Shown here piece after piece: positions 18,794 to 27,467 of a DNA stretch of 64,000 bases (position 1 is the first letter of the stretch; each line of letters begins with the position of its first letter). Below the pieces are notes generated by a model. It was given only the letters and a program-made list of their open reading frames with translations. It searched no databases and had not been told where the DNA came from. Source of the stretch: Streptacidiphilus carbonis (GTDB taxonomy: Bacteria; Actinomycetota; Actinomycetes; Streptomycetales; Streptomycetaceae); NCBI RefSeq assembly GCF_000787775.1, contig NZ_BBPM01000008.1:55575-119574 (forward strand), in the 5' to 3' direction. The translations under genes were made by a program, and so were the position numbers.

Positions 18794-19031
18794 GCGCTGT
18801 TCCTTTTGCAAGTGCTGAACCCAGCAGCGGAGCGGATGACTCAGCAGGTGCTGATCGATCAAAGTCGGACCACGAAACGTCAAGAGGACTCGCCGTGCGA
18901 TCCGGAATGGCCAGTATGAATTGCATAAACCGATGTGGCTATCTGCGCGCGTAGACTGTATGTTCCTCCAAAAATCGGCCGAACGGGGGTGTCATCCGTT
19001 CCCCTCGACGGCCCCCCGTACGCTTGTCCCC

Positions 19032-19439
19032 GTGAAGACGACCAAGCTGCCCTCGGCGCCGCCCATGGAGGCCAACGACGTCGCCATCGTCACCGGCGGC
19101 ACCGTGGTCTGGCTGGTCGGCTTCGTCGTGCTGCTGCCGTTCCACGGCTGGCTCGCCCACCACGGCGACACCAAATGGCTCTGGACCTGCCTGGCCGGCT
19201 TCGGGCTGGGGCTGATCGGCATCTGGTACTGCCGCGCCCGCCGGGACGCCATCCGCCGTTCCCAGGCCGAGGCCCAGGCCGCAGCCGCTGGCCCAAGCGC
19301 CGGCCCGGGCGCCGGCCCGGGTACGGACACGGTCGCAGACATGGCCGCAGACCCGGGTGCGGACGCGCCCGCGACGGGGCAGCCCGGTCAGACACAGGCC
19401 GAGGCCGGGCACGCGCCCGGGCCGTCCCGAGCGGAGTAG
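19032..19439 (+). CDS. DUF2530 membrane protein
   Basis: A 135-residue protein with two membrane helices (VAIVTGGTVVWLVGFVVLL and LWTCLAGFGLGLIGIWYC) matching DUF2530, then an Ala/Gly/Pro-rich tail of about 60 residues with a GPGAGPG-type repeat. Function is unknown; the family is usually found beside an NCS2 permease, as here. The start is the GTG at 19032 (VKTTKLPSAPPMEAND). The tail is longer than the domain needs. Confidence 0.82.
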   Translation: MKTTKLPSAPPMEANDVAIVTGGTVVWLVGFVVLLPFHGWLAHHGDTKWLWTCLAGFGLGLIGIWYCRARRDAIRRSQAEAQAAAAGPSAGPGAGPGTDTVADMAADPGADAPATGQPGQTQAEAGHAPGPSRAE

Positions 19440-19481
19440 GCCCGGCGGCGTCCGCGCACCCTGCCGTCTAGGGTCGGGAGC

Positions 19482-22013
19482 ATGGCTGCTACGGGCGAAC
19501 GCGCGACCGGGCTCAGCTCCGCCGAGGTCGCCGAGCGGGTCTCCCGCGGCGAGGTCAACGACGTACCGGTGCGGTCCAGCCGCTCCACCGCCGAGATCGT
19601 CCGGGCCAATGTGCTCACCCGGTTCAACGCCATCATCGGCACCCTGTTCGTCGTGATCATGGCGGTGGGGCCGTTCCAGGACGCGTTGTTCGGCTTCATC
19701 ATCGTCGCCAACACGGGTATCGGGATCATCCAGGAGCTGCGCGCCAAGCGCACCCTCGACAACCTGGCCGTGGTCGGCGAGGCCCACCCCAGGGTCCGCC
19801 GGGACGGGACGAGCCTGGAGCTGACCAACGCCGAGCTCGTCCTCGGCGACCTGGTCGAGCTGGGCTCCGGGGACCGGGTCACCGTGGACGGCCGGATCAG
19901 CGAGGCCGAGAGCCTCGAAGTCGACGAGTCGCTGCTCACCGGTGAGGCCGACCCGGTGCTGAAGCACCCCGGCGACCCGATGCTGTCCGGCAGCTTCGTC
20001 GTCGCCGGCTCCGGGGCCTTCACCACCACCAAGGTCGGCCGCGAGGCCTACGCGGCCCAGCTCGCCGAGGAGGCCAGCCGGTTCACCCTGGTCTCCTCCG
20101 AGCTGCGCAGCGGCATCGACACCATCCTGCGCTACATCACCTGGCTGCTGATCCCGACCGCGATCGGGCTGATCCTCAGTCAGCTGTACGTCAACAATTC
20201 GGACATCGCCGAGGCCGTCCGCCGGATGGTCGCCGGGATCGTGCCGATGGTCCCCGAGGGCCTGGTCCTGCTGACCTCGATGGCCTTCGCCATCGGGGTG
20301 GTCCGGCTGGGGCGGCGGCAGTGCCTGGTCCAGGAACTGCCCGCGATCGAGGGGCTGGCCCGGGTGGACACCGTCTGCCTGGACAAGACCGGCACCCTCA
20401 CCGAGGGGGGAATGGACGTCGCCGAGCTGCGCCTGCTGGACGGCACCGACCGGGGCACGGCCGAGCGGGTGCTGGGCATCCTGGGCACCGCCGACTCCCG
20501 GCCGAACGCCAGCCTGCAGGCGATCATCGACGCCTATCCGGTCGGGGAGGGCTGGCGGTTGCTCCAGGCCGCGCCCTTCTCCTCGGCCCGCAAGTGGTCC
20601 GGCGCGGTGCTGCAGGAGCCGGCCGGCGAGGAGGCGACCTGGCTGCTGGGCGCCCCCGACGTGCTGCTGCCGGCCGGGCACCCGGCGCTCACCGAGGTGG
20701 ACCGGCTGGGCGCGCAGGGCCTGCGGGTGCTGCTGCTCGGACGGACCGGGACCCCGCTGGAGGCGCCCGACCCGACGGCCGGGCTGGTGCCGCTGGCGCT
20801 GGTGGTGCTGCGGCAGCGGGTGCGGCCGGACGCGGCGCAGACGCTGGCCTACTTCGGGCGGCAGAACGTCGCCGCCAAGGTGATCTCCGGCGACAACGCG
20901 GTGTCGGTCGGCGCGGTGGCCGCCTCACTGGGGCTGCCGGGGGCCGAGGACCCGGTGGACGCCAGGACGCTGCCCACCGACACCGGTCTGCTCGCCGACG
21001 TCGTCGAGAAGCACTCCGTCTTCGGCCGGGTGACGCCGCAGCAGAAACGCGACATGGTGGCCGCGCTGCAGTCGCGCGGCCACCATGTCGCGATGACCGG
21101 CGACGGCGTCAACGACGTGCTGGCGCTCAAGGACGCCGACATCGGCGTGGCGATGGGCGCGGGCAGCGAGGCGACCCGCGCGGTCGCGCAGATCGTGCTG
21201 CTGGACAACGGCTTCGCCACGCTGCCGCAGGTCGTCGGCGAGGGCCGCCGGGTGATCGGCAACATCGAGCGGGTCGCCAACCTGTTCCTGGTGAAGACGG
21301 TCTACTCGGTGCTGCTGGCGCTGGCGGTGATCATCTGCCGGGTGCCGTACCCGTTCCTGCCCAGGCACTCCACCGTGTTGAGCGCGCTGACCATCGGCGT
21401 TCCCGGCTTCTTCCTGGCGCTGGCGCCCAACAACGAACGGGCCAGGGCCGGGTTCGTCCGGCGGGTGCTGCGGTTCGCGGTGCCGGCCGGGGTGATCGCC
21501 GGTGCCGCCTCGTTCGCCTGCTATCTGCTGGCCCGCGCCGACCACGCGACCGGGCAGGTCGCGGACACCAGCAGCACCACGCTGACGCTGTTCCTGGTCG
21601 CGCTGTGGGTGCTGGCGATCATCGCCAGGCCCTACACCTGGTGGCGGGTGCTGCTGGTGCTGGCGATGGGCGGCGGCTTCGCGGTGGTGCTGGCGGTGCC
21701 GTGGCTGCAGACCTTCTTCCAGCTGCACCTGGTGGGCTGGCGCGACCCCTGGACCGGGGTCGGCATCTCGCTCACCGCCGGGGTGCTGCTGGAGGTGGTC
21801 TGGCGGCGGCTCAGGGCCCCCGGGGAGGAACCCGCCGACCCGACGCCCCACGCCGCGCCCGGCACGACCGCCCCCGGCGGCGCTGCGGACGGTGCTGGGG
21901 ACGGCGCTGCGGACGGCGCTGTAGACGGCACTACGGGCGGTGCTGTTGACGGTGTCACGGGCGGCGTCACGGCCGAGGTCGGGGCCGACGTCACCGGAGG
22001 CGCCGGCAAATAG
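19482..22013 (+). CDS. Cation-transporting P-type ATPase (CtpE-like)
   Basis: An 843-residue P-type ATPase. It has the phosphorylation motif DKTGTLTEGG (Asp301), the membrane motif PMVPEGLVLLTSM and the hinge TGDGVNDVLALKDADIGVAMG. PEGL in helix 4 and the overall size fit CtpE-type pumps, shown in mycobacteria to handle calcium. The conserved TGE dephosphorylation loop (DESLLTGEADPVLK) is intact. The last 60 residues are an Ala/Gly/Asp/Thr repeat tail with no structure, unlike the family. GGGAG precedes the ATG. Ion specificity is inferred. Confidence 0.92.
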   Translation: MAATGERATGLSSAEVAERVSRGEVNDVPVRSSRSTAEIVRANVLTRFNAIIGTLFVVIMAVGPFQDALFGFIIVANTGIGIIQELRAKRTLDNLAVVGEAHPRVRRDGTSLELTNAELVLGDLVELGSGDRVTVDGRISEAESLEVDESLLTGEADPVLKHPGDPMLSGSFVVAGSGAFTTTKVGREAYAAQLAEEASRFTLVSSELRSGIDTILRYITWLLIPTAIGLILSQLYVNNSDIAEAVRRMVAGIVPMVPEGLVLLTSMAFAIGVVRLGRRQCLVQELPAIEGLARVDTVCLDKTGTLTEGGMDVAELRLLDGTDRGTAERVLGILGTADSRPNASLQAIIDAYPVGEGWRLLQAAPFSSARKWSGAVLQEPAGEEATWLLGAPDVLLPAGHPALTEVDRLGAQGLRVLLLGRTGTPLEAPDPTAGLVPLALVVLRQRVRPDAAQTLAYFGRQNVAAKVISGDNAVSVGAVAASLGLPGAEDPVDARTLPTDTGLLADVVEKHSVFGRVTPQQKRDMVAALQSRGHHVAMTGDGVNDVLALKDADIGVAMGAGSEATRAVAQIVLLDNGFATLPQVVGEGRRVIGNIERVANLFLVKTVYSVLLALAVIICRVPYPFLPRHSTVLSALTIGVPGFFLALAPNNERARAGFVRRVLRFAVPAGVIAGAASFACYLLARADHATGQVADTSSTTLTLFLVALWVLAIIARPYTWWRVLLVLAMGGGFAVVLAVPWLQTFFQLHLVGWRDPWTGVGISLTAGVLLEVVWRRLRAPGEEPADPTPHAAPGTTAPGGAADGAGDGAADGAVDGTTGGAVDGVTGGVTAEVGADVTGGAGK

Positions 22014-22092
22014 GCGCCGCAACGGTCTCCTGGCCGCATATGGATCCCCTGTACCGTTCTGGGCACACACGTTCCAGTCCGCAGGGGAGACC

Positions 22093-23577
22093 ATGACCAC
22101 TGACACCGATGCCCCCTACGCGGACATCGGCGCTGCGGACACCGGCTCCGGGGCCGGGACTCCGCGCCGCCGGCTCCGGATGCCGCCGCGGACCGCGGTG
22201 CCGCACCTGGTGCTGGGCCTGGTCTTCCTCATCGGCTACTGCGCGATCTCCCTGGTCCGCTACACCCACTTCGCCTCCATGTCCTGGGACACCGCGATCT
22301 TCGTCCAGGAGGTCAGGGACTACGCCCATCTGCAGGCGCCGGTCGTCACCATAAAGGGCGTCGGCTACAACATCCTCGGCGACCACTTCAGCCCGGTGCT
22401 GGCGCTGCTGGCCCCGTTCTACCGGGTCTTCCCCTCCCCGGTGACCCTGCTGGCGGCCCAGGCCGCGCTGTTCGCCGGCTCGGTCTCGATCGTGTCGGAC
22501 ACCGCAGCCAAGGTGACCACCCGGGCCAAGGGCCTGTGCGTCGGCATCGCCTACGGACTGTCCTGGGGGGTTCAGCGGGCCGTCGACTTCGACTTCCACG
22601 AGATCGCCTTCGGGGTGCCGCTGCTGGCCCTGGTGCTGCGCAACATCGTGCTCAGGCGCTGGTACCCGGCCGCCTTCTGGGCGCTGCCGCTGGTGCTGGT
22701 CAAGGAGGACATGGGGCTGACCGTCGCGGCGATCGGCATCGTGCTGGTGCTGCTGCGGCAGCGGATGATCGGCGCGCTGCTCACGGTCTACGGCGCGGCG
22801 ATGCTGCTGATCACCGTCTATCTGGTGATTCCGCACTTCAACCCGACCGGGCACTACGACTACATGTCCAAGCTGCCCGGCGACTCCCCCACCCACGAGC
22901 TGTTCACCGCGCCGCTGGGGCTGCTGCACAGCCTGGTCTCGCCGGATGTGAAACTGCACACCCTCGGCTACCTGATCGCGATCACCGCCTTCCTGGCGCT
23001 GCGGTCGCCGCTGGTGCTGATCGCGCTGCCGACCCTGCTGTGGCGGTTCACCTCGTCCAACGACGCCTACTGGGGCATGGACTGGCACTACAGCGCCGTC
23101 CTGATGCCGATCCTGTTCCTGGCCCTGGTGGACGCGGTCCAGCGGTCCGGGGCCGGTTCCTGGGAGTGGCTGCGCGCCTACGCGGACCGGGCCGCGATCC
23201 CGGCCGCCACCGGGATCGCGGCGGCGCTGTGCATCACCATGAACCTGCCCGCCTCCAATGTGCTGTCGTCGTCCACCTATGCGTCCAACGACCGGGTCGG
23301 CATGCTGCAGCGGGCCTCGGCGGCCGTCCCCGACGGGGTGACGGTGGAGTCCAATGTGACGCTGATGGCGCACCTGGCCGGACGCACCCAGCTGTACTGG
23401 ATAGGCGGCGACAAGACCTCGCCGCCGCAGTACGTGGCCCTGGACATGTCGTACGGCTGGTCGCCCAGCGCTCCGACCGACGTGCCCGGGTACGTGGAGG
23501 GACTGCACCCGGGCACGGTCTACCAGACGGTCTTCGACGAGCAGCAGTTCTACGTGCTGAAGCTGGTCAGCGGCTGA
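22093..23577 (+). CDS. DUF2079 polytopic membrane protein
   Basis: A 494-residue membrane protein of the DUF2079 family, distantly related to dolichol-phosphate-mannose-dependent glycosyltransferases. The luminal signature SMSWDTAIFVQEVRDYAHLQAP with the conserved Asp, and GDHFSPVLALLAPFYRV, are both visible, followed by ten or so hydrophobic segments. Activity has not been defined for the family; a role in cell-envelope glycosylation is inference. GGGGAGA precedes the ATG, 79 bases after the ATPase stop. Confidence 0.88.
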   Translation: MTTDTDAPYADIGAADTGSGAGTPRRRLRMPPRTAVPHLVLGLVFLIGYCAISLVRYTHFASMSWDTAIFVQEVRDYAHLQAPVVTIKGVGYNILGDHFSPVLALLAPFYRVFPSPVTLLAAQAALFAGSVSIVSDTAAKVTTRAKGLCVGIAYGLSWGVQRAVDFDFHEIAFGVPLLALVLRNIVLRRWYPAAFWALPLVLVKEDMGLTVAAIGIVLVLLRQRMIGALLTVYGAAMLLITVYLVIPHFNPTGHYDYMSKLPGDSPTHELFTAPLGLLHSLVSPDVKLHTLGYLIAITAFLALRSPLVLIALPTLLWRFTSSNDAYWGMDWHYSAVLMPILFLALVDAVQRSGAGSWEWLRAYADRAAIPAATGIAAALCITMNLPASNVLSSSTYASNDRVGMLQRASAAVPDGVTVESNVTLMAHLAGRTQLYWIGGDKTSPPQYVALDMSYGWSPSAPTDVPGYVEGLHPGTVYQTVFDEQQFYVLKLVSG

Positions 23578-23589
23578 TTCCGGAGCCGA

Positions 23590-26500
23590 CTACTCGAAGT
23601 CCCTGGCCGCGCTGAGCTCATAGGCGCGGTCGGGGTCGCCGAGCACGGCCAGCACCTCGAACCGGCGGTGCCACTGGCCCGCCGCCCAGGCCAGCCCGGC
23701 GGCCAGGCCCTCCGGGGTGGCCGCGTGCAGGGCGCCGTGCGGGACCGGGGCGGCGAACTCGTCGCGCTCCGCCTCTTCCTCCTCCTCGGCCCCATCGGCC
23801 CCGCCGTCCGTGTCACCCGTCGGCCGGGGCGCGGGGCTGTCCGCGTCCCAGCGCCAGCCGACCGCCGCGTCCTGCCCGTCCGGGCCGACCACCAGCAGCT
23901 CGTCGTGCTCCTCGTAGACCTCGGGGCAGCCGGGCAGCAGCTCCTTGACCTCCTCCGGCACCCGGTGCACGGTGCCCTCGCTGAGCACCCGGCCGCCGGC
24001 CACCTCGCTGGCCAGCGAGACGTGCAGCCGCTCGCCGAGCGCGGCGGCCAGCGCCGGGGCGACCGTGATCAGCGGGAACCCGTCCAGCAGCTGGACCAGG
24101 TCGGGGGCGTCGGCGACGACCGCCTCGGTGACGTCGACGACCACCGTGCCGTCGGGGCGGCGCAGGGTCTCCGGGTCCATCGGCGGCAGCGCCCGGACCT
24201 CCTCGGGCAGGGCGATCCGGCTCAGCTCGACCGAGGCCAGCGCGGTGTAGAGGCCGTGCAGCTGACGGTGCGACACCTCGCTGTCCGGGTCGGTCATCCG
24301 GTACAGCACCTCGTCCGGGCCGTCGGCCTCGGCGAGCAGCGCGGACAGCGTGGTGCGGACCCCGAGGGCGTGCAGGAACACCTCGTCCAGGCCGGTACGC
24401 GCCTCCTCGTAGAGGCCGCGCAGCAGCGGGTCGGCGCCGGCGGCGCGCAGCCCGGCCGGGCGGCGGCCGTCCAGCACCGGGTGGTCCCGCAGCCACCAGG
24501 CGGCGTACGGCGGCACCTGGGCGGTGCGGCCGTCCGGCAGCAGCAGCCGTACCGGCACCACCACGGCGTCGCGCAGCGGCGGGGCGGCGAGCATGGCCAG
24601 CGCCTGCGGCCAGGCGTCGTCGGCGACCAGGTCGAGGTCGCGGACGGCGAGCAGCTCGGCCGCGACCGGCGGGACCTCGGGGCCCCGGGACCCGTCCTGG
24701 TCGTCCTTGTCCAGCTGCTCGGCGGCCTCCTCGGCCCAGTCGGCGAAGCCGTCCGGGGCCTCGTCCAGCAGGCCGACCGGCTCGCCGCCGGCGGCGCGGT
24801 CGGCCGGGACGGTGGGGTCGAGCCGCTCCAGGTCGTCCGGGTCCAGCACCACCTCCTCGGCGCGGACCAGCCCCAGGGTGTATCCGACGCCCACGGCGCG
24901 CAGCACCTCGGGGCCCCACCGCTCCAGCCACTCGTCGTCGAGGAACACCGCGTCGTCCTCGTGCACGATCGCGGCCAGCGGGCTGCCCGGGAGCACCAGT
25001 TCACCGGCTGCGACCAGCTCGCCCTCGTCGTCCGGCAGCGCCAGGTGCGCGAGCCACGGGTAGCCGCCCTCGGCCAGGTCCCCGGACCGCACGGCGGCCC
25101 TGACGATCCTGAGCACGGCCTCGGCGACGTCCTCGGCCTCGTCCTGGTCGTCCAGGTCGGCCGAGCGGCGGACGGCGGCCTGCAGTTCGGCGGTCTCCAG
25201 CAGGCCGACCGGGCCGGCGGTGCCGGCGCCCAGTTTCTCCAGCAGCGGGTGGGCTGCGTCGGGGTGGGCCAGCCGCAGGCCGAGCAGGGCCAGGTCCTCG
25301 GCGGGGATCGCCGAGTCGGCGGGCAGATCGGCCGGGACCAGCACCCGGCGCGGCCCGGTGACCAGCCGTCCGTCGGCGAGCGGGACCGGCAGCGCGCCCA
25401 GGGTCTCCGCGGCGGCACCCCCGGAGCCGCCGCCCGCCAGCGCACCGTAGAGGTTGCGCCACCAGGCGGGCTCCTTCTCCAGGTTGGCGAGCTGGTCCAC
25501 GGTCTCGGCCAGGGCGACCCGGCGCACCCCCAGGGTGCGCAGCTCCTGCCTGCGCTCAAGACCGGCCGGCAGCAGCCCGGGCAGCACATCGGCGAGGGCG
25601 CGGACCGTCCCGGCGTCGGCATCCTCCAGCAGCACCGCGTCGCGCGGGCGGAGCGTGTTCCCCTCCTCGGCGACCGGCGGCAGGAAGGGCACCTCCGGCA
25701 GGCCGTCCAGCACCGCGCGGCGCAGCCGGGCGTCCAACTCGCCCTGGCCGAGCGGCCCGGGGACCAGGTCGAGCGAGCTCAGGTCGGCGCCGCGGTCGCG
25801 CAGCAGCGAGGCGTAGACCTCGCCGGCCCGGGCGACCAGGAAGTCGGTCAGCGGTCCGGGCGCGATATGACGGCGCGTCGAGTCCAGCGGGAAGGAGGCG
25901 ATCAGCAGCGCCGGGACGCCCAGCGGCTCGTCGGTCGGCGTCGGCGCGTGCACGACCGGGGCGGTGCGCGGGCGCTGCGGGCGGCCCTCGGCGTCCACCG
26001 GGACGGCCCAGGTCAGCGACCAGTGCGGGCGGTGCCGCTCCTCGACGGTGCGGTCCTGCAGCAGTTCGGGGGCCAGCTCGCCGCCGGCCGAGGCCACCTG
26101 CCAGCGGCTCTCCCCGGCCTCTCCGGCCACCACGACCACGGCCGGGCCGCCGTCCTCATGGGTGGCGGCGGGGATTTCGCGGCGGGTCAGCGTCCTGGCG
26201 CCGGCCTCGGTCTCCACCACGACCTCGACCAGTCCGCCGAGCGTCAGCAGCAGCGCGTCGTCGACCTCGTCGAGCAGACGGCGGGTCAGATCGGCGGCGG
26301 CGGAGTCGCGCAGCGGCAGCACCACCACGGTGTCGTAGCCGTCCGGCGGGGTGCCCCGGGCCGGCAGCGGCAGCCGCAGCAGCGGGACGTGGCCGTCCCG
26401 GCGGCGCAGTTCCTCGGTCAGCTCGCCGCGCTCCTCGACCAGCGCCCTGGCCTCGCCCAGCGACCAGCGCACCCCGCCGGGGCGGCTCAGCACCGCGGGC

Positions 26501-26901
26501 TCGTCCGACACGGCGAGGACGGCGGCGAAACCGACGCCGAACCGCCCCACCTGCGACTCCTGCTCACGCTTGGACGAGGCCCGAAGCGTGGACAGCGACT
26601 CGACGCCCTGCGGGTCCAGCGGCGCACCGGTGTTGGCGGCGCAGAGCACACCGTCGCGCAGCGCCAGCCGCAGCCGCCCGGGCACCCCCGCGCGGGCCGC
26701 CGCGTCGGCGGCGTTCTGCGCCAGCTCGACCACCAGCCGGTCCCGGTAGCCGCCGAGGGCCAGCTCCTCCTCGGCGTTGGCGTCCTCCCGGAACCGCGCG
26801 GGCGAGGCCGTCCACGCGTCCAGGACCCGGTGCCGCAGCCCCGCCGTCCCGAAGGTGTCGGCCGCGCCGCCGGCCGTCTCGCCCACGATCCGTGTATCCA
26901 T
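23590..26901 (-). CDS. Large Hsp90-like ATPase (sacsin N-domain type)
   Basis: A 1103-residue protein. The N-terminal 250 residues are a GHKL ATPase: the N box ELAQNAADAAARAG with the Mg-binding Asn, and the lid motifs DPQGVESLSTLRASS and SQVGRFGVGFAAVL. This fits sacsin and Hsp90 N-domains. The remaining 850 residues are Leu/Ala/Asp/Glu-rich with no recognised domain, and the C-terminus is a very acidic segment. Conserved in Streptomyces but without an assigned function; it may be a chaperone or sensor. GGAGA lies eight bases before the ATG. Confidence 0.85.
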   Translation of the reverse strand: MDTRIVGETAGGAADTFGTAGLRHRVLDAWTASPARFREDANAEEELALGGYRDRLVVELAQNAADAAARAGVPGRLRLALRDGVLCAANTGAPLDPQGVESLSTLRASSKREQESQVGRFGVGFAAVLAVSDEPAVLSRPGGVRWSLGEARALVEERGELTEELRRRDGHVPLLRLPLPARGTPPDGYDTVVVLPLRDSAAADLTRRLLDEVDDALLLTLGGLVEVVVETEAGARTLTRREIPAATHEDGGPAVVVVAGEAGESRWQVASAGGELAPELLQDRTVEERHRPHWSLTWAVPVDAEGRPQRPRTAPVVHAPTPTDEPLGVPALLIASFPLDSTRRHIAPGPLTDFLVARAGEVYASLLRDRGADLSSLDLVPGPLGQGELDARLRRAVLDGLPEVPFLPPVAEEGNTLRPRDAVLLEDADAGTVRALADVLPGLLPAGLERRQELRTLGVRRVALAETVDQLANLEKEPAWWRNLYGALAGGGSGGAAAETLGALPVPLADGRLVTGPRRVLVPADLPADSAIPAEDLALLGLRLAHPDAAHPLLEKLGAGTAGPVGLLETAELQAAVRRSADLDDQDEAEDVAEAVLRIVRAAVRSGDLAEGGYPWLAHLALPDDEGELVAAGELVLPGSPLAAIVHEDDAVFLDDEWLERWGPEVLRAVGVGYTLGLVRAEEVVLDPDDLERLDPTVPADRAAGGEPVGLLDEAPDGFADWAEEAAEQLDKDDQDGSRGPEVPPVAAELLAVRDLDLVADDAWPQALAMLAAPPLRDAVVVPVRLLLPDGRTAQVPPYAAWWLRDHPVLDGRRPAGLRAAGADPLLRGLYEEARTGLDEVFLHALGVRTTLSALLAEADGPDEVLYRMTDPDSEVSHRQLHGLYTALASVELSRIALPEEVRALPPMDPETLRRPDGTVVVDVTEAVVADAPDLVQLLDGFPLITVAPALAAALGERLHVSLASEVAGGRVLSEGTVHRVPEEVKELLPGCPEVYEEHDELLVVGPDGQDAAVGWRWDADSPAPRPTGDTDGGADGAEEEEEAERDEFAAPVPHGALHAATPEGLAAGLAWAAGQWHRRFEVLAVLGDPDRAYELSAARDFE

Positions 26902-27138
26902 GGATGCCGTCTCCCCGTTCTCGCCGCCCCCACCCGTCGGCGAGGCTCAACCCGTACGGGTCGATCAACCTGTACGCGGGCATTCTGCCTGCTCCCGGTG
27001 ACATGTCCGGACAGGGACTCCCCCGCACGCCCCCACGGCGCGAATGTTGCCCCGCTGTGACGGCTGGTGGACGACGCGGGGATCTTCCGGTGGCAGTCTT
27101 GTCGGTATCACCACCACCGTTCCCAGGGGGAACCTGCC

Positions 27139-27375
27139 ATGTCCACTCGTGTCCGCATCGCCGTCGTCGCCGTCGCCGTCCTGCTGACCGCCGCCGTGAC
27201 CGGCTGCACCGTGCTGCTGCCGACAGCCGCGCACGCGGCGGAGCCGACGCGGGTGGCGCACAGCAGCTCGGACGGGACCGACGCCGGGATGCTGGCCTGG
27301 GGCGCCGCCGCGTTCATCGGCACCGGCGTGGTGCTGATGATCGGCATCAGCCGCCACGGCCGGCACCGCCACTGA
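27139..27375 (+). CDS. Small secreted or lipid-anchored membrane protein
   Basis: A 78-residue protein. An N-terminal hydrophobic signal contains a possible lipobox (AAVTGC) and, a little later, a signal-peptidase-I-like site (AAHAAE). A second hydrophobic segment (MLAWGAAAFIGTGVVLMIGI) is followed by a His/Arg tail RHGRHRH. CAGGGGGA precedes the ATG by nine bases. Function unknown. It is divergent from the Hsp90-like gene. Confidence 0.7.
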   Translation: MSTRVRIAVVAVAVLLTAAVTGCTVLLPTAAHAAEPTRVAHSSSDGTDAGMLAWGAAAFIGTGVVLMIGISRHGRHRH

Positions 27376-27395
27376 CGGTGCGACAGGTCTGCCTT

Positions 27396-27429
27396 CTACA
27401 GACCCGCGTACGAGTGGACACCATTGATG
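27396..27429 (-). pseudogene. Relic of a second ccsB 3' end
   Basis: On the minus strand this 34-base stretch encodes INGVHSYAGL and a TAG stop, the same ten residues and stop that end ccsB 38 bases away. The two copies differ at four bases, all silent third positions. No upstream coding sequence is left. It is best read as the tail of a displaced or duplicated ccsB allele. Confidence 0.75.
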
Positions 27430-27431
27430 CT

Positions 27432-27461
27432 GCATCCCCCCGGGGGGGCAACCCCCGGACC
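27432..27461 (-). terminator. G/C-run hairpin after ccsB
   Basis: Runs of CCCCCC, GGGGGGG and CCCCC can form GGGGG-CAA-CCCCC or longer hairpins directly after the ccsB stop. Such elements are common between Streptomyces genes and are likely transcription stops. Confidence 0.5.
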
Positions 27462-27467
27462 CCCGGC

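Noticed and set aside
18794..19031. Purine riboswitch upstream of the NCS2 permease
   Set aside because: No conserved three-way junction sequence could be recognised; the leader is short and has a normal ribosome site.
21991..23508. A minus-strand frame of 505 codons over the DUF2079 gene
   Set aside because: The product is His/Gln/Gly-rich noise; the plus-strand gene has a ribosome site and membrane topology.
23668..27060. An open frame of 1130 codons on the plus strand
   Set aside because: It mirrors the Hsp90-like gene; the product is a Gly/Arg/Gln/Val-rich string without any domain, a common artefact of high-GC antisense.
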